Assembly (NCBI GenBank): GCA_016763895.1
Contig: JAESSV010000171.1
Span: forward strand, 1-10,628
Reading direction: 5' to 3'
Length of the DNA: 10,628 nt
DNA from: Magnetovibrio sp.
GTDB taxonomy: Bacteria > Pseudomonadota > Alphaproteobacteria > Rhodospirillales > Magnetovibrionaceae
Below the pieces are notes generated by a model that was not told the origin of the DNA, did not search any database, and was given only the letters and a program-made list of their open reading frames with translations. Shown in pieces: positions 1 to 6,953 of the stretch. Positions within the stretch are counted from its first letter, which is position 1; every line of letters starts with the position of its first letter. The translations under genes were made by a program, and so were the position numbers.

Positions 1-711
1 GCCGTAATTATTGCCGCAGGTGTGGGGGCTTTTGGCCCCAATCGCCCGCCAATGGACGGCATCCAGGATTTTGAAGGTATGGGCGCGGGTGTTGGCGTGA
101 ACTATTTGGTCAAACGCCGCGAAGATTATCGGGATAAAAAAGTCGTGATTGCCGGCGGTGGAGATTCCGCTGTGGATTGGGCAATTTCGCTTTCTGAACT
201 GGCGGCGAGTGTTCACGTGGTGCACCGTCGTCCAAAATTCAGGGCGGCTCCGCAAAGTGTGGAACGTTTAAAAGAATTGGTGGCAGCGAAAAAAGTCGAA
301 TTGGTGGTGCCTTATCAATTGTCCGGCATCGAAGGCAGCGATCATAAACTTGAAGCCATTACGGTGTCCAATTTAGACGGCGAATCCCGCACCTTGGAAG
401 CGGATGTTTTGTTGCCATTTTTTGGCTTGTCGCAAAACATTGGGCCGATTGGTGATTGGGGCTTGGGCATCGAGCACAATCATATATTGGTGGATCCGGG
501 AACCATGAATGCAGGATTGCCTGGAATTTTTGGGGCGGGTGATATCATCACCTATCCCGGCAAATTAAAATTAATCTTGATGGGGTTTTCCGAAGCCTCA
601 CAAGCGGCTCACGGCGCGCGCGCGTATGTCCACCCAGAAGAAGCCTATCACTTTGAACATTCCACATCTGGTGGGGCACCTGGGGGCGGAGCTTCAGGGA
701 CCTCTGCATAA
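1..711 (+). CDS. Ferredoxin--NADP+ reductase, thioredoxin-reductase-like type (5'-truncated by window)
   Basis: C-terminal 236 residues of a flavoprotein that passes electrons between NADPH and ferredoxin in the cytoplasm. The reading frame is open from base 1, so the N-terminal FAD-binding half lies outside the window. Visible: a VIIAAGVGAFGPN segment from residue 2 (end of the FAD half), the NADP Rossmann motif GGGDSA at residues 52-57, the NADP-phosphate-binding HRR at 75-77 followed by KFRA, and a C-terminal GAGDI FAD motif with Asp181. The CxxC redox pair that true thioredoxin reductases carry just before the GGGDSA motif is absent. Together with the YPGKLKLILMGF segment and the late HSTS motif, this points to the ferredoxin reductase branch (YumC-like) rather than TrxB. 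The protein ends in a Gly/Ala/Ser-rich tail. The next gene, a cytochrome c, starts one base after the stop. Family assignment is strong; the physiological ferredoxin partner is unknown. Confidence 0.88.
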   Translation, partial: AVIIAAGVGAFGPNRPPMDGIQDFEGMGAGVGVNYLVKRREDYRDKKVVIAGGGDSAVDWAISLSELAASVHVVHRRPKFRAAPQSVERLKELVAAKKVELVVPYQLSGIEGSDHKLEAITVSNLDGESRTLEADVLLPFFGLSQNIGPIGDWGLGIEHNHILVDPGTMNAGLPGIFGAGDIITYPGKLKLILMGFSEASQAAHGARAYVHPEEAYHFEHSTSGGAPGGGASGTSA

Positions 712-712
712 C

Positions 713-1471
713 ATGACGATACGGCGGGGAATTTGGGGTGGGATCATGTGTGGGCTTACGCTCTTTACAAACCCGCTGGCTGGTCAGGCTCAAATGTCTC
801 AGGCGTCTCAGGTGTCTCAGGCATCTCAGGCCATAACCACATCGGGTGTTTTGCAAGAAACCTTAAAGACTTGTTTTTCTTGTCACGGCGAAAATGGCAT
901 CAGCTCGATGCCGTCTCATCCATCCATCGCCGGGCAAAAGGGCGATTATATTGCCAAGAAATTGACGGCATTTAAAATGGCCGGCAAAACCCATGATGCC
1001 AATCTAGAAAATGATATCGATGATTCGGTTTCAAACAAAGGCACCCGCCAAGGTCGATTGCGCGCCGACCCCGTTATGGAACACATGATCAAAGGCTTGG
1101 ATTCAGTCTTGATCGTTCGCGTTGCCGAAACCGTTTCAAAATTAGCCTGTCGCAAAGAAACAAATAGGCCAAAATCGAGGCTGTATCCTGCGCCAAGGTC
1201 GGTGGTTGAATGCATCGCATGCCATGGTTCTAAAGGACTTGGAAAACGCACCGATACGCCTGTTTTGGCGGGCCAACAACGGTCTTATTTGCGCCGCCAA
1301 TTGTTGTTGATCCGAGAAACGGCTTGGGGGGCTTTGCCGCGTGAAGGTGAATCTGCGCGTGCCCACCCCATCATGGAACGCCAAGTGGCCCGGTTAAAAA
1401 TTCAAGACGTCGACGTTTTGGCAAAATATTATTCCAGCCTTGATTGTCGTGGGGGACTCTCTAAAAAGTAG
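713..1471 (+). CDS. Exported diheme c-type cytochrome (cytochrome c4/c553-like)
   Basis: A 252-residue periplasmic electron carrier. Residues 1-26 look like a Sec signal peptide: MTIRR, then a hydrophobic stretch, ending near AGQA|Q. Two CxxCH heme sites are present, CFSCH at 54-58 and CIACH at 167-171. Each is followed by a PxMExxxxxL stretch that can supply the axial methionine (Met122 or Met125; Met221). Each half ends in a Leu-rich helix with a single Cys (Cys146, Cys245). The two halves therefore look like an internal duplication, as in the cytochrome c4 class. A Ser-Gln-Ala/Val repeat (residues 29-40) separates the signal peptide from the first heme domain. The frame is open upstream to 626, but ATG 713 is chosen because it begins the signal peptide and sits one base after the reductase stop. 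No strong Shine-Dalgarno is visible there, so translational coupling is likely. The specific redox partner cannot be read from sequence. Confidence 0.88.
   Translation: MTIRRGIWGGIMCGLTLFTNPLAGQAQMSQASQVSQASQAITTSGVLQETLKTCFSCHGENGISSMPSHPSIAGQKGDYIAKKLTAFKMAGKTHDANLENDIDDSVSNKGTRQGRLRADPVMEHMIKGLDSVLIVRVAETVSKLACRKETNRPKSRLYPAPRSVVECIACHGSKGLGKRTDTPVLAGQQRSYLRRQLLLIRETAWGALPREGESARAHPIMERQVARLKIQDVDVLAKYYSSLDCRGGLSKK
797..832 (+). repeat. Four tandem 9-bp repeats (TCTCAGGYN) in the cytochrome gene
   Basis: Units TCTCAGGCG, TCTCAGGTG, TCTCAGGCA and TCTCAGGCC lie head to tail, differing only in the last two bases. The unit is three codons, so copy-number change keeps frame and only lengthens a Ser-Gln-Ala/Val linker just after the predicted signal-peptide cleavage site. 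A related GGTCAGGCT lies just upstream at 782-790. Confidence 0.9.
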
Positions 1472-1544
1472 AAATAATATATGATTTATACAAGATATAA
1501 GTTATCATGAATTTCGTAAGCAGATCATTCTGAGAGTCTTGATT
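1472..1544 (+). promoter_or_regulatory. AT-rich spacer before the GAF kinase
   Basis: This 73-bp gap is much more AT-rich than its flanks. It holds -10-like hexamers TATACA (1487-1492) and TATAAG (1496-1501) but no convincing -35 at the right distance. No hairpin with a T-run is seen after the cytochrome stop, so the kinase may be read through from the upstream genes or have its own weak promoter here. A GAGAG at 1532-1536 is the likely ribosome-binding site for ATG 1545. Confidence 0.3.
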
Positions 1545-2810
1545 ATGAATGGTATCAGAAAATTGTTGGGCGCGCGGGTTCATGTTCTTGAACACATTGC
1601 CGAAAATGGCGACATAGAAACCACGCTGAAAATTTTGTGCGAAGAAACCGAAGCCCTGAATGTAGGGATGCGGTGCAGCGTCTTATATTACAATCAATCT
1701 AACAATACGCTTCATCATGCGGCGGCCCCAAGCCTCCCCGATTTTTACACCCAGGCCGTTGACGGGGTGGGTGCGGGCATCGGTATAGGATCGTGTGGCG
1801 AAGCCGCCTATAGCGGAAAACGCGTCATCATCGAAGATGTGTTTTCGCACCCCAATTGGGTCTCGTTTATTGAAATGGCTCGCCAAGTTGGTTTTCGGTC
1901 GTGTTGGTCACAGCCCATTTTGTCCAAAGAAAGGGGCGTGTTGGGCACCTTTGCCATGTATTATGATGAAGTGCATTGCCCAAACACAGAAGAATTACAA
2001 CTCATTCAGGCCCAAGCCCAACTGGCCAGCTTGGCCATAGAACACAAACAGGCTGGATCACTTTTGATACAAGCCAAAGAAGAAGCCGAACAGGCCAACA
2101 AGGCCAAGTCAGAATTTCTCGCCAACATGAGCCACGAACTGCGGACTCCTTTGAATGCGATTTTAGGGTTTGCGGAAATTTGGCAATTGAATGCACGTCA
2201 ACCGTTGACCGAGGAACAAAACCGCGCGGTCAATCATATTCAAAATGGGGGCGTGCACCTTTTGGCCTTGGTCGAAGATATTTTGGATCTTGAAAAAATT
2301 GAATCCACGGGCCCTCATCTGGTTATGAAAGACGTTGCAACGGATGACCTGATTGAAGATTGTTTGCACATGGGTGAGGCTTTGACCAAGAATAAAAAGA
2401 TCACCTTAAGCATCGCTGAAAATGTTCAGGCAACTCTGTGGGCGGACAGCACCCGGCTCAAGCAAGTCTTGCTGAATTTAATTTCCAATGCCGTTAAATA
2501 CAATCGAAACGGCGGCACCATTACGGTGGCGTGCCGAAAAGGTTCAGACGATAAACAGCTCATTTCAATCGCCGATACCGGCGTGGGGATTGCGGCGGGA
2601 AAACAAGATAAATTGTTCAGACCGTTTGCTTGTTTGGGACAAGGAAATTCGACGATTAAAGGCACCGGAATCGGTTTGTCGATTGCCAAACAACTGACCG
2701 AAGCCATGGGCGGGTCCTTTGGTTTTGAAAGCACAGAAGGTGAGGGCTCGACGTTTTGGGTTAAAATCCCCTTGAGCCATTCTCAAGACCTTAGAGCAAA
2801 CACGGCCTAG
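1545..2810 (+). CDS. GAF-domain sensor histidine kinase, soluble, orphan
   Basis: A 421-residue cytoplasmic kinase. An N-terminal GAF sensor domain (about residues 12-165) includes the [18 protein letters not shown] stretch typical of GAF domains in hybrid sensors. A short helical linker rich in Glu/Ala/Lys follows, then the dimerisation/phosphoacceptor domain with SHELRTPLN (phosphorylated His197). The ATPase domain has N-box Asn311/Asn315, G1 motif DTGVG at 344-348, an F-box LFRPF and G2 motif GTGIGL at 373-378. All catalytic boxes look intact. No transmembrane segment is present, so the signal is probably cytoplasmic; the GAF ligand is unknown. ATG 1545 is preferred over the in-frame TTG 1539 because of the GAGAG sequence nine bases upstream. 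No response regulator is adjacent. It ends 33 bp from the convergent multi-PAS kinase. Confidence 0.9.
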   Translation: MNGIRKLLGARVHVLEHIAENGDIETTLKILCEETEALNVGMRCSVLYYNQSNNTLHHAAAPSLPDFYTQAVDGVGAGIGIGSCGEAAYSGKRVIIEDVFSHPNWVSFIEMARQVGFRSCWSQPILSKERGVLGTFAMYYDEVHCPNTEELQLIQAQAQLASLAIEHKQAGSLLIQAKEEAEQANKAKSEFLANMSHELRTPLNAILGFAEIWQLNARQPLTEEQNRAVNHIQNGGVHLLALVEDILDLEKIESTGPHLVMKDVATDDLIEDCLHMGEALTKNKKITLSIAENVQATLWADSTRLKQVLLNLISNAVKYNRNGGTITVACRKGSDDKQLISIADTGVGIAAGKQDKLFRPFACLGQGNSTIKGTGIGLSIAKQLTEAMGGSFGFESTEGEGSTFWVKIPLSHSQDLRANTA

Positions 2811-2826
2811 TGATCCAAAAACTATA

Positions 2827-2840
2827 AACCGCGCGCGGTT
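2827..2840. repeat. Perfect 14-bp palindrome between convergent kinase genes
   Basis: AACCGCGCGCGGTT is exactly self-complementary and sits in the middle of the 33-bp gap between the stops of the two kinases. As RNA it could only fold to a 5-bp stem with a 4-base loop, and no T-run follows on either strand, so it is a weak candidate for a shared terminator. A protein-binding site is possible but unsupported. Confidence 0.5.
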
Positions 2841-2843
2841 CAA

Positions 2844-5150
2844 TCAATCCACATAACCTGAAAACAGGTCGGGTTGGGACGATTTTCGTCCGCTGGCCTC
2901 GGTGGGCAATCGACAGGTCACCGTGGTGCCATGACCGGGGCGGGTGGTGAGTTCGACCACGCCGTTGTGCAATTCTATAAAGCGCGCAATCAAGCCCAGA
3001 CCCGCTGGGACTTCATCTTCATCCAGTCCCGGTCCGCCGTCGGTGACGGAAAACACCATATCAATGCTTTCCCGCCGCGCCGTAAGCAACACGTTTCCTT
3101 TGGGGGGCGTGTGGGCAACGGCATTGGACAGCAAATTAAACAAAACCTGTTTAAGCCGTTTTTCATCGGCAACAACCCAACCAATATCAGCCGGAGAATC
3201 AAATTCAATATCAATATTTTTGCGTCGAGCCCGTTCGCGCACCAAATTCATGGCCGTAAGCAACAAAGAATTAACGTCCACCGTGTCCAATTCCAAGGTC
3301 AACAAGCCCGCTTCGACCGAGGCCAAATCCAACATGTTATCGATGATGCCGATCAGTTCTTCTGCACTTTCATGGATGCCGCGGCTGTATTCTTGTTGAC
3401 GGGAGCTGAGCTCGCCAAAATAATTATCGGAAAGCATAGAGGCAAAGCCGACGATGGCATTCAACGGGGTGCGAATTTCATGGCTGACACTGGTCATAAA
3501 TTCTGATTTCAAAACGTTGGCTTCGGCCATGGCGTGGGTGCGTTCCAACAGCGCATTTTCAACCCGAGCACTGTCGCTAACGTCAAGGTAACTGAGCAAC
3601 ACCGCGCCGTCCGGCAAGGGAACTTTGGTGTATTCTAAAACTTGTCCATCCGTTAAATCAAGACGACCACGGCCGGGATCGCGGCTCATAAGCTTGGCCA
3701 CCAAACGGTCCTTGTCGAGCGGCTTTGTGCCTTCGTCGCGTAAAATCATGGGCAAGATATGCGCGACAAATCCAGACATATGTAAGGCATTTCCGCCACC
3801 GTCTTCGGGCAGCTTCCAGATGCGAGCAAAGGCCGGGTTTTTCAGCTTCATGCGCCCATCGGCGCCAAAGACACAAACGCCTTCGTGCAAATTGTCGAGG
3901 GTTTCTCGTTGGACCGCACCCAAAGTGTTGTAATTGCGTTCAAGCTTCAAATGATCCGTAACGTCTTCATAGGCAAACACCAACCCCCCCATGGGGTGCG
4001 GGGTGGTGACCGCGCGCAACATGGTTCCATCGGGCAAGTGCAACATGCTTTCGGTGGGGCTTTTTAGATTTCCAAACAACGCGGTTTGTTCTTTTTTAAA
4101 GGTTCGGAAATCGGTGACTTCGGGAAGCGCGCGTTGTTCGCGCAACCGATCCAAGACATCGCCAAACACGGGGTGCTCACCCAACCAAGATGCATCAAGT
4201 TTCCACAGGCTGGCATACGTCGAGTTGTTAAATGAAAGCCGTTGGTTTTCGTCAAAGATGGCAATGGCCGTGGCCAAGGTTTCCATGACCTGGTTTTGAG
4301 CCGAAATGTGGCGGGTGAAATTGCTTTCCGCTTCTTCCGTATGGGTCAGGTCTTGGGCAATGCCCAACGTTCCCCCGCCGGGCAATGGCGTTTCGGTGAT
4401 GTCCAACATGCGCGGCGTTCCGTCGGCGGCGGTCAGAATGTGCCGTTCAAGAATGGCGACGCCTTCTTCTTGAGCGCGTTTGGATTGTTCCAGGCCGATG
4501 TCGGGGCCTGTCATGCCTTGGGCGGCCAGGTTAAGGGCCTGAATGCCAAGCTTTCCGCCCCGCAACCAAGCGGGTATGGGCATGGCTTCGATGATGTCGC
4601 GGGCCGAAATGCGGGCCCCTTCGGCGGGCGGGGCCAGATCCGATACGTCTCGCATCCACAACACATCTGCCAAGGCCTCGTCCAACACATTGTGGGTGTC
4701 GGCGTTTACACCAGCCCGCACCCCCACCACCAACAAACGGCGTTTGCCGTCTTCGGTCGTGACCACGCATTCAAATGGCGTGCCTTCTTTGCGCAAATTA
4801 TGGGAATGGCTCATGATCATTTTGGCATCGATGCCAGAAAAACATTCCATCACCGACCGAAAAGACGAACGCACCCCATCGCGCAACCCTAACAACACGG
4901 CCAAACGCCGCGAACAGGCTTCGGAATTGTTGGCAACCACCCATAAAAACAAACCATCCGGCGCGGTGGCCAGGATTTCATGGCTGATTTCGGCATCTGA
5001 AGTCAAACGTTTGTGCGCGTCTCGAAGCCGGTTGATCTCGGCCCGTTGTTTCAAGGATATCACCACCAAAACAAGGGCCGCACACGCCATCAACAACGCC
5101 AACAAAGGCGCCGCATTCAACAACACGGAAGATTGATCAAGTCCGTCCAT
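2844..5150 (-). CDS. Membrane-anchored multi-PAS sensor histidine kinase
   Basis: A 768-residue kinase. One N-terminal membrane helix (about residues 10-33) is followed by a basic/helical linker. PAS-like modules follow: about 50-165, about 185-285, and two similar ones opening AIAIFDENQRLSFNN and GVCVFGADGRMKLKN (PAS_7 style). The phosphoacceptor domain carries SHEIRTPLN with His557, and the ATPase domain has N-box Asn672/Asn676 and G1 motif DGGPG at 704-708. The G2-like GLGL (717-720) comes only eight residues after G1, so the F-box and most of the ATP lid are missing. The start at 5150 has only a distant GGGGGA as ribosome-binding site, but the membrane helix begins directly after it. It lies downstream of ahcY on the same strand but behind that gene's terminator, so it is probably transcribed from its own promoter. 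From memory, a multi-PAS kinase next to ahcY recurs in Rhodospirillales. Its signal is unknown and no response regulator is nearby. Confidence 0.9.
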   Translation of the reverse strand: MDGLDQSSVLLNAAPLLALLMACAALVLVVISLKQRAEINRLRDAHKRLTSDAEISHEILATAPDGLFLWVVANNSEACSRRLAVLLGLRDGVRSSFRSVMECFSGIDAKMIMSHSHNLRKEGTPFECVVTTEDGKRRLLVVGVRAGVNADTHNVLDEALADVLWMRDVSDLAPPAEGARISARDIIEAMPIPAWLRGGKLGIQALNLAAQGMTGPDIGLEQSKRAQEEGVAILERHILTAADGTPRMLDITETPLPGGGTLGIAQDLTHTEEAESNFTRHISAQNQVMETLATAIAIFDENQRLSFNNSTYASLWKLDASWLGEHPVFGDVLDRLREQRALPEVTDFRTFKKEQTALFGNLKSPTESMLHLPDGTMLRAVTTPHPMGGLVFAYEDVTDHLKLERNYNTLGAVQRETLDNLHEGVCVFGADGRMKLKNPAFARIWKLPEDGGGNALHMSGFVAHILPMILRDEGTKPLDKDRLVAKLMSRDPGRGRLDLTDGQVLEYTKVPLPDGAVLLSYLDVSDSARVENALLERTHAMAEANVLKSEFMTSVSHEIRTPLNAIVGFASMLSDNYFGELSSRQQEYSRGIHESAEELIGIIDNMLDLASVEAGLLTLELDTVDVNSLLLTAMNLVRERARRKNIDIEFDSPADIGWVVADEKRLKQVLFNLLSNAVAHTPPKGNVLLTARRESIDMVFSVTDGGPGLDEDEVPAGLGLIARFIELHNGVVELTTRPGHGTTVTCRLPTEASGRKSSQPDLFSGYVD

Positions 5151-5201
5151 AACGTGTGGTGTATTTCCCCCAAAAAAAGCGACGATTCGTACCGTCTTGG
5201 G

Positions 5202-5230
5202 ATGTTAAGCCGAGGGACGCTTGGGAGCAA
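5202..5230 (-). promoter_or_regulatory. Candidate sigma-70-type promoter for the multi-PAS kinase
   Basis: On the minus strand TTGCTC (5230-5225) is followed after exactly 17 bp by TAACAT (5207-5202), about 52 bp before the kinase start codon. It begins just past the T-run of the ahcY terminator, which is where an independent promoter would be needed. Each box matches four of six consensus positions, so this is suggestive only. Confidence 0.35.
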
Positions 5231-5261
5231 ACAAAAAGGGCGATCCGAAGACCGCCCTTTT
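5230..5261 (-). terminator. ahcY: Intrinsic terminator of ahcY with UUCG tetraloop
   Basis: Read on the minus strand, GGGCGGTC, loop TTCG, then GATCGCCC form an 8-bp stem (one G-U wobble) closed by the very stable C(UUCG)G tetraloop. AAAA/TTTT flanks extend the stem, and the T-rich tract TTTTTGTTT follows. It begins about 26 bp after the ahcY stop. On the plus strand the same hairpin would have an A-C mismatch and a CGAA loop, so the element is built for the ahcY direction. Confidence 0.88.
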
Positions 5262-5287
5262 GTGTATTTTTGGTGGATCAAGAAAAC

Positions 5288-6694
5288 CTAGTAACGATAC
5301 GCATCTGGCTTGAACGGGCCTGCGACCGGAACGCCGATGTAATCGGCTTGTTCTTGGGACAAGATGGTTAACGTTGCGCCCAATTTATCCAGGTGCAAAC
5401 GCGCTACTTTTTCGTCCAAATGCTTGGGCAAAACGTAAACATCGTTTTTGTATTTGCCGTCGGCATTGTTTTTGTACAGCTCAATTTGGGCCAATACTTG
5501 GTTGGTAAAGCTTGCGGACATCACAAAGCTTGGGTGGCCGGTGGCACAGCCCAAATTCACCAAACGTCCTTCGGCCAACATGATCACGCGGTGTCCGTCC
5601 GGGAATGTGATTTCGTCCACTTGAGGCTTGATGTTGTTCCAAGTGTAGTTGCGCAAAGCGGCGATTTGGATTTCGTTATCAAAGTGACCAATGTTGCACA
5701 CGATGGCGCGATCTTTCATGCCGTCCATCATTTCGGCGGTCAAGATGTTGAAGTTACCGGTTGTGGTGACATAGATGTCGCCTTCCGGCAAAGCTTGTTC
5801 AACGGTAACGACTTCAAAACCTTCCATGCACGCTTGCAACGCACAGATGGGATCGATTTCGGTGACCAAAACGCGGCAACCCGATGAACGCAGGCTTTCC
5901 GCAGAGCCTTTGCCCACATCGCCATATCCACAAACCACGGCAACTTTACCGGCCATCATCACGTCGGTGGCGCGGCGGATGCCGTCGACCAAACTTTCGC
6001 GGCAACCGTATTTGTTGTCGAATTTGGATTTTGTCACGGAATCGTTGACGTTGATGGCGGGGAACAAAAGCGTTCCTTCTTTGGCCATGTCGATCAAACG
6101 GTGCACGCCGGTGGTGGTTTCTTCGGTGACGCCCATGATTTCAGCAGAAGCCTTAGAGTACCAAGCCGGATCGATCGCCAAGTGCTCTTTGATCGCCGCG
6201 AACATGATGGTTTCTTCTTCGGAACCCGGATTGTCGAGCACGGAAATATCTTTTTCCGCATCGCGGCCCAAGTGCAAGAGCACCGTAGCGTCGCCGCCAT
6301 CGTCCAAAATCATGTTGGCAACACGACCGTCAGGCCAGTTGAACAAACGGTGGGTAAAGGCCCAGTATTCTTCCAAAGTTTCGCCTTTGTGAGCAAAAAC
6401 AGGAGTGCCATTGTCGGCAATAGCCGCCGCCGCGTGATCTTGGGTCGAGAAAATGTTGCAAGACACCCAACGCACTTCCGCACCAAGGGCTTCCAGCGTT
6501 TCAATCAACACAGCCGTTTGCACGGTCATGTGAAGGGATCCGGCAATGCGCGCACCTTTTAAAGGTTGTTCATCTTTGTATTCATCACGAATAGAAATCA
6601 AACCGGGCATTTCGGTGTTGGAAAGATCAATATCTTTGTGGCCCCACTCGGCAAGGCTGATATCGGCTACTGCATAATCTTGGGCGTCACTCAT
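5288..6694 (-). CDS. ahcY: Adenosylhomocysteinase (S-adenosyl-L-homocysteine hydrolase)
   Basis: A 468-residue cytoplasmic NAD+-dependent enzyme that splits S-adenosylhomocysteine to adenosine and homocysteine, relieving product inhibition of methyltransferases. Visible: the substrate-site SLHMTVQTA with His55, the family signature [35 protein letters not shown] carrying catalytic Lys/Asp/Asn residues, the NAD-binding GYGDVGKG at 256-263, the GHFDNEI segment, and the C-terminal KPDAYRY ending typical of the family. Length matches bacterial AhcY (about 465-470). The frame is open further upstream to 6763, but ATG 6694 is chosen for its strong AGGAGA site seven bases away and the normal [12 protein letters not shown] start. 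A strong terminator follows the gene. No SAH or SAM riboswitch was recognised in the leader. Confidence 0.98.
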   Translation of the reverse strand: MSDAQDYAVADISLAEWGHKDIDLSNTEMPGLISIRDEYKDEQPLKGARIAGSLHMTVQTAVLIETLEALGAEVRWVSCNIFSTQDHAAAAIADNGTPVFAHKGETLEEYWAFTHRLFNWPDGRVANMILDDGGDATVLLHLGRDAEKDISVLDNPGSEEETIMFAAIKEHLAIDPAWYSKASAEIMGVTEETTTGVHRLIDMAKEGTLLFPAINVNDSVTKSKFDNKYGCRESLVDGIRRATDVMMAGKVAVVCGYGDVGKGSAESLRSSGCRVLVTEIDPICALQACMEGFEVVTVEQALPEGDIYVTTTGNFNILTAEMMDGMKDRAIVCNIGHFDNEIQIAALRNYTWNNIKPQVDEITFPDGHRVIMLAEGRLVNLGCATGHPSFVMSASFTNQVLAQIELYKNNADGKYKNDVYVLPKHLDEKVARLHLDKLGATLTILSQEQADYIGVPVAGPFKPDAYRY

Positions 6695-6700
6695 GGACGA

Positions 6701-6706
6701 TCTCCT
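6701..6706 (-). promoter_or_regulatory. ahcY: Ribosome-binding site of ahcY
   Basis: AGGAGA on the minus strand lies six to seven bases upstream of ATG 6694 and fixes that start over the longer open frame. Confidence 0.85.
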
Positions 6707-6888
6707 GAAGCAATGTTGGGGGAAATTAAAACTTAAACGAGGGTGTACCAGCCAACGCCCCAAGGATCAAGGGAAAGAAGGCCATTTAGAGCCGGAGATA
6801 CAGAAAAACGATCCCCCGTTTATTCGTCAAGAGCACGGTTTAAGGACCGGCCGTCATAGCTGTGTGCAAATGAGTGATTCAGAAGGGG

Positions 6889-6916
6889 TTGCTTTAAAGT
6901 GTATATTGTATATAAG
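6889..6916 (+). promoter_or_regulatory. Candidate promoter for the nuclease-like gene
   Basis: TTGCTT (6889-6894), 16 bp, then TATAAG (6911-6916) in an AT-rich patch. Transcription would start near 6923, about 30 bp before GTG 6954, which supports that codon as the translation start. Confidence 0.35.
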
Positions 6917-6953
6917 ACATTATCTTAGATTGCAGTTCAAATGGGGGGTTGAT

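Larger units (their letters stand above)
6695..6953. other. Divergent control region between ahcY and the nuclease-like gene
   Basis: These 259 bp must hold promoters for both directions. Toward ahcY a TTGACG (-35-like, 6830-6825 minus) is visible, without a good -10 at normal spacing. Toward the right, a better promoter candidate lies at 6889-6916. The plus-strand frame of the nuclease-like gene stays open across the whole stretch, even over the ahcY start codon, but the composition and the lack of a ribosome-binding site argue that it is not coding. No riboswitch fold was recognised. Confidence 0.5.

Noticed and set aside
1..711. Thioredoxin reductase (TrxB)
   Set aside because: The CxxC pair near the NADPH domain is absent, and the C-terminal motifs fit ferredoxin-NADP reductase.
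797..832. Short repeats as a CRISPR-like array
   Set aside because: Units are 9 bp, directly adjacent without spacers, and lie in frame within a cytochrome gene.
2874..3506. Long plus-strand open frame (210 codons) antisense to the multi-PAS kinase
   Set aside because: The opposite frame encodes clear histidine kinase motifs. The antisense product is low-complexity and shadow-like, and no ribosome-binding site was noted.
4242..4892. Plus-strand open frame (216 codons) antisense to the PAS region
   Set aside because: A by-product of the codon bias of the real minus-strand gene; its translation resembles no family.
5775..6392. Plus-strand open frame (205 codons) inside ahcY
   Set aside because: Fully antisense to an unambiguous ahcY, with no family features.
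6693..6953. Longer start for the nuclease-like gene, overlapping the ahcY start
   Set aside because: The added segment looks like intergenic DNA with a promoter candidate. GTG 6954 has a G-rich ribosome-binding site and a better N-terminus.
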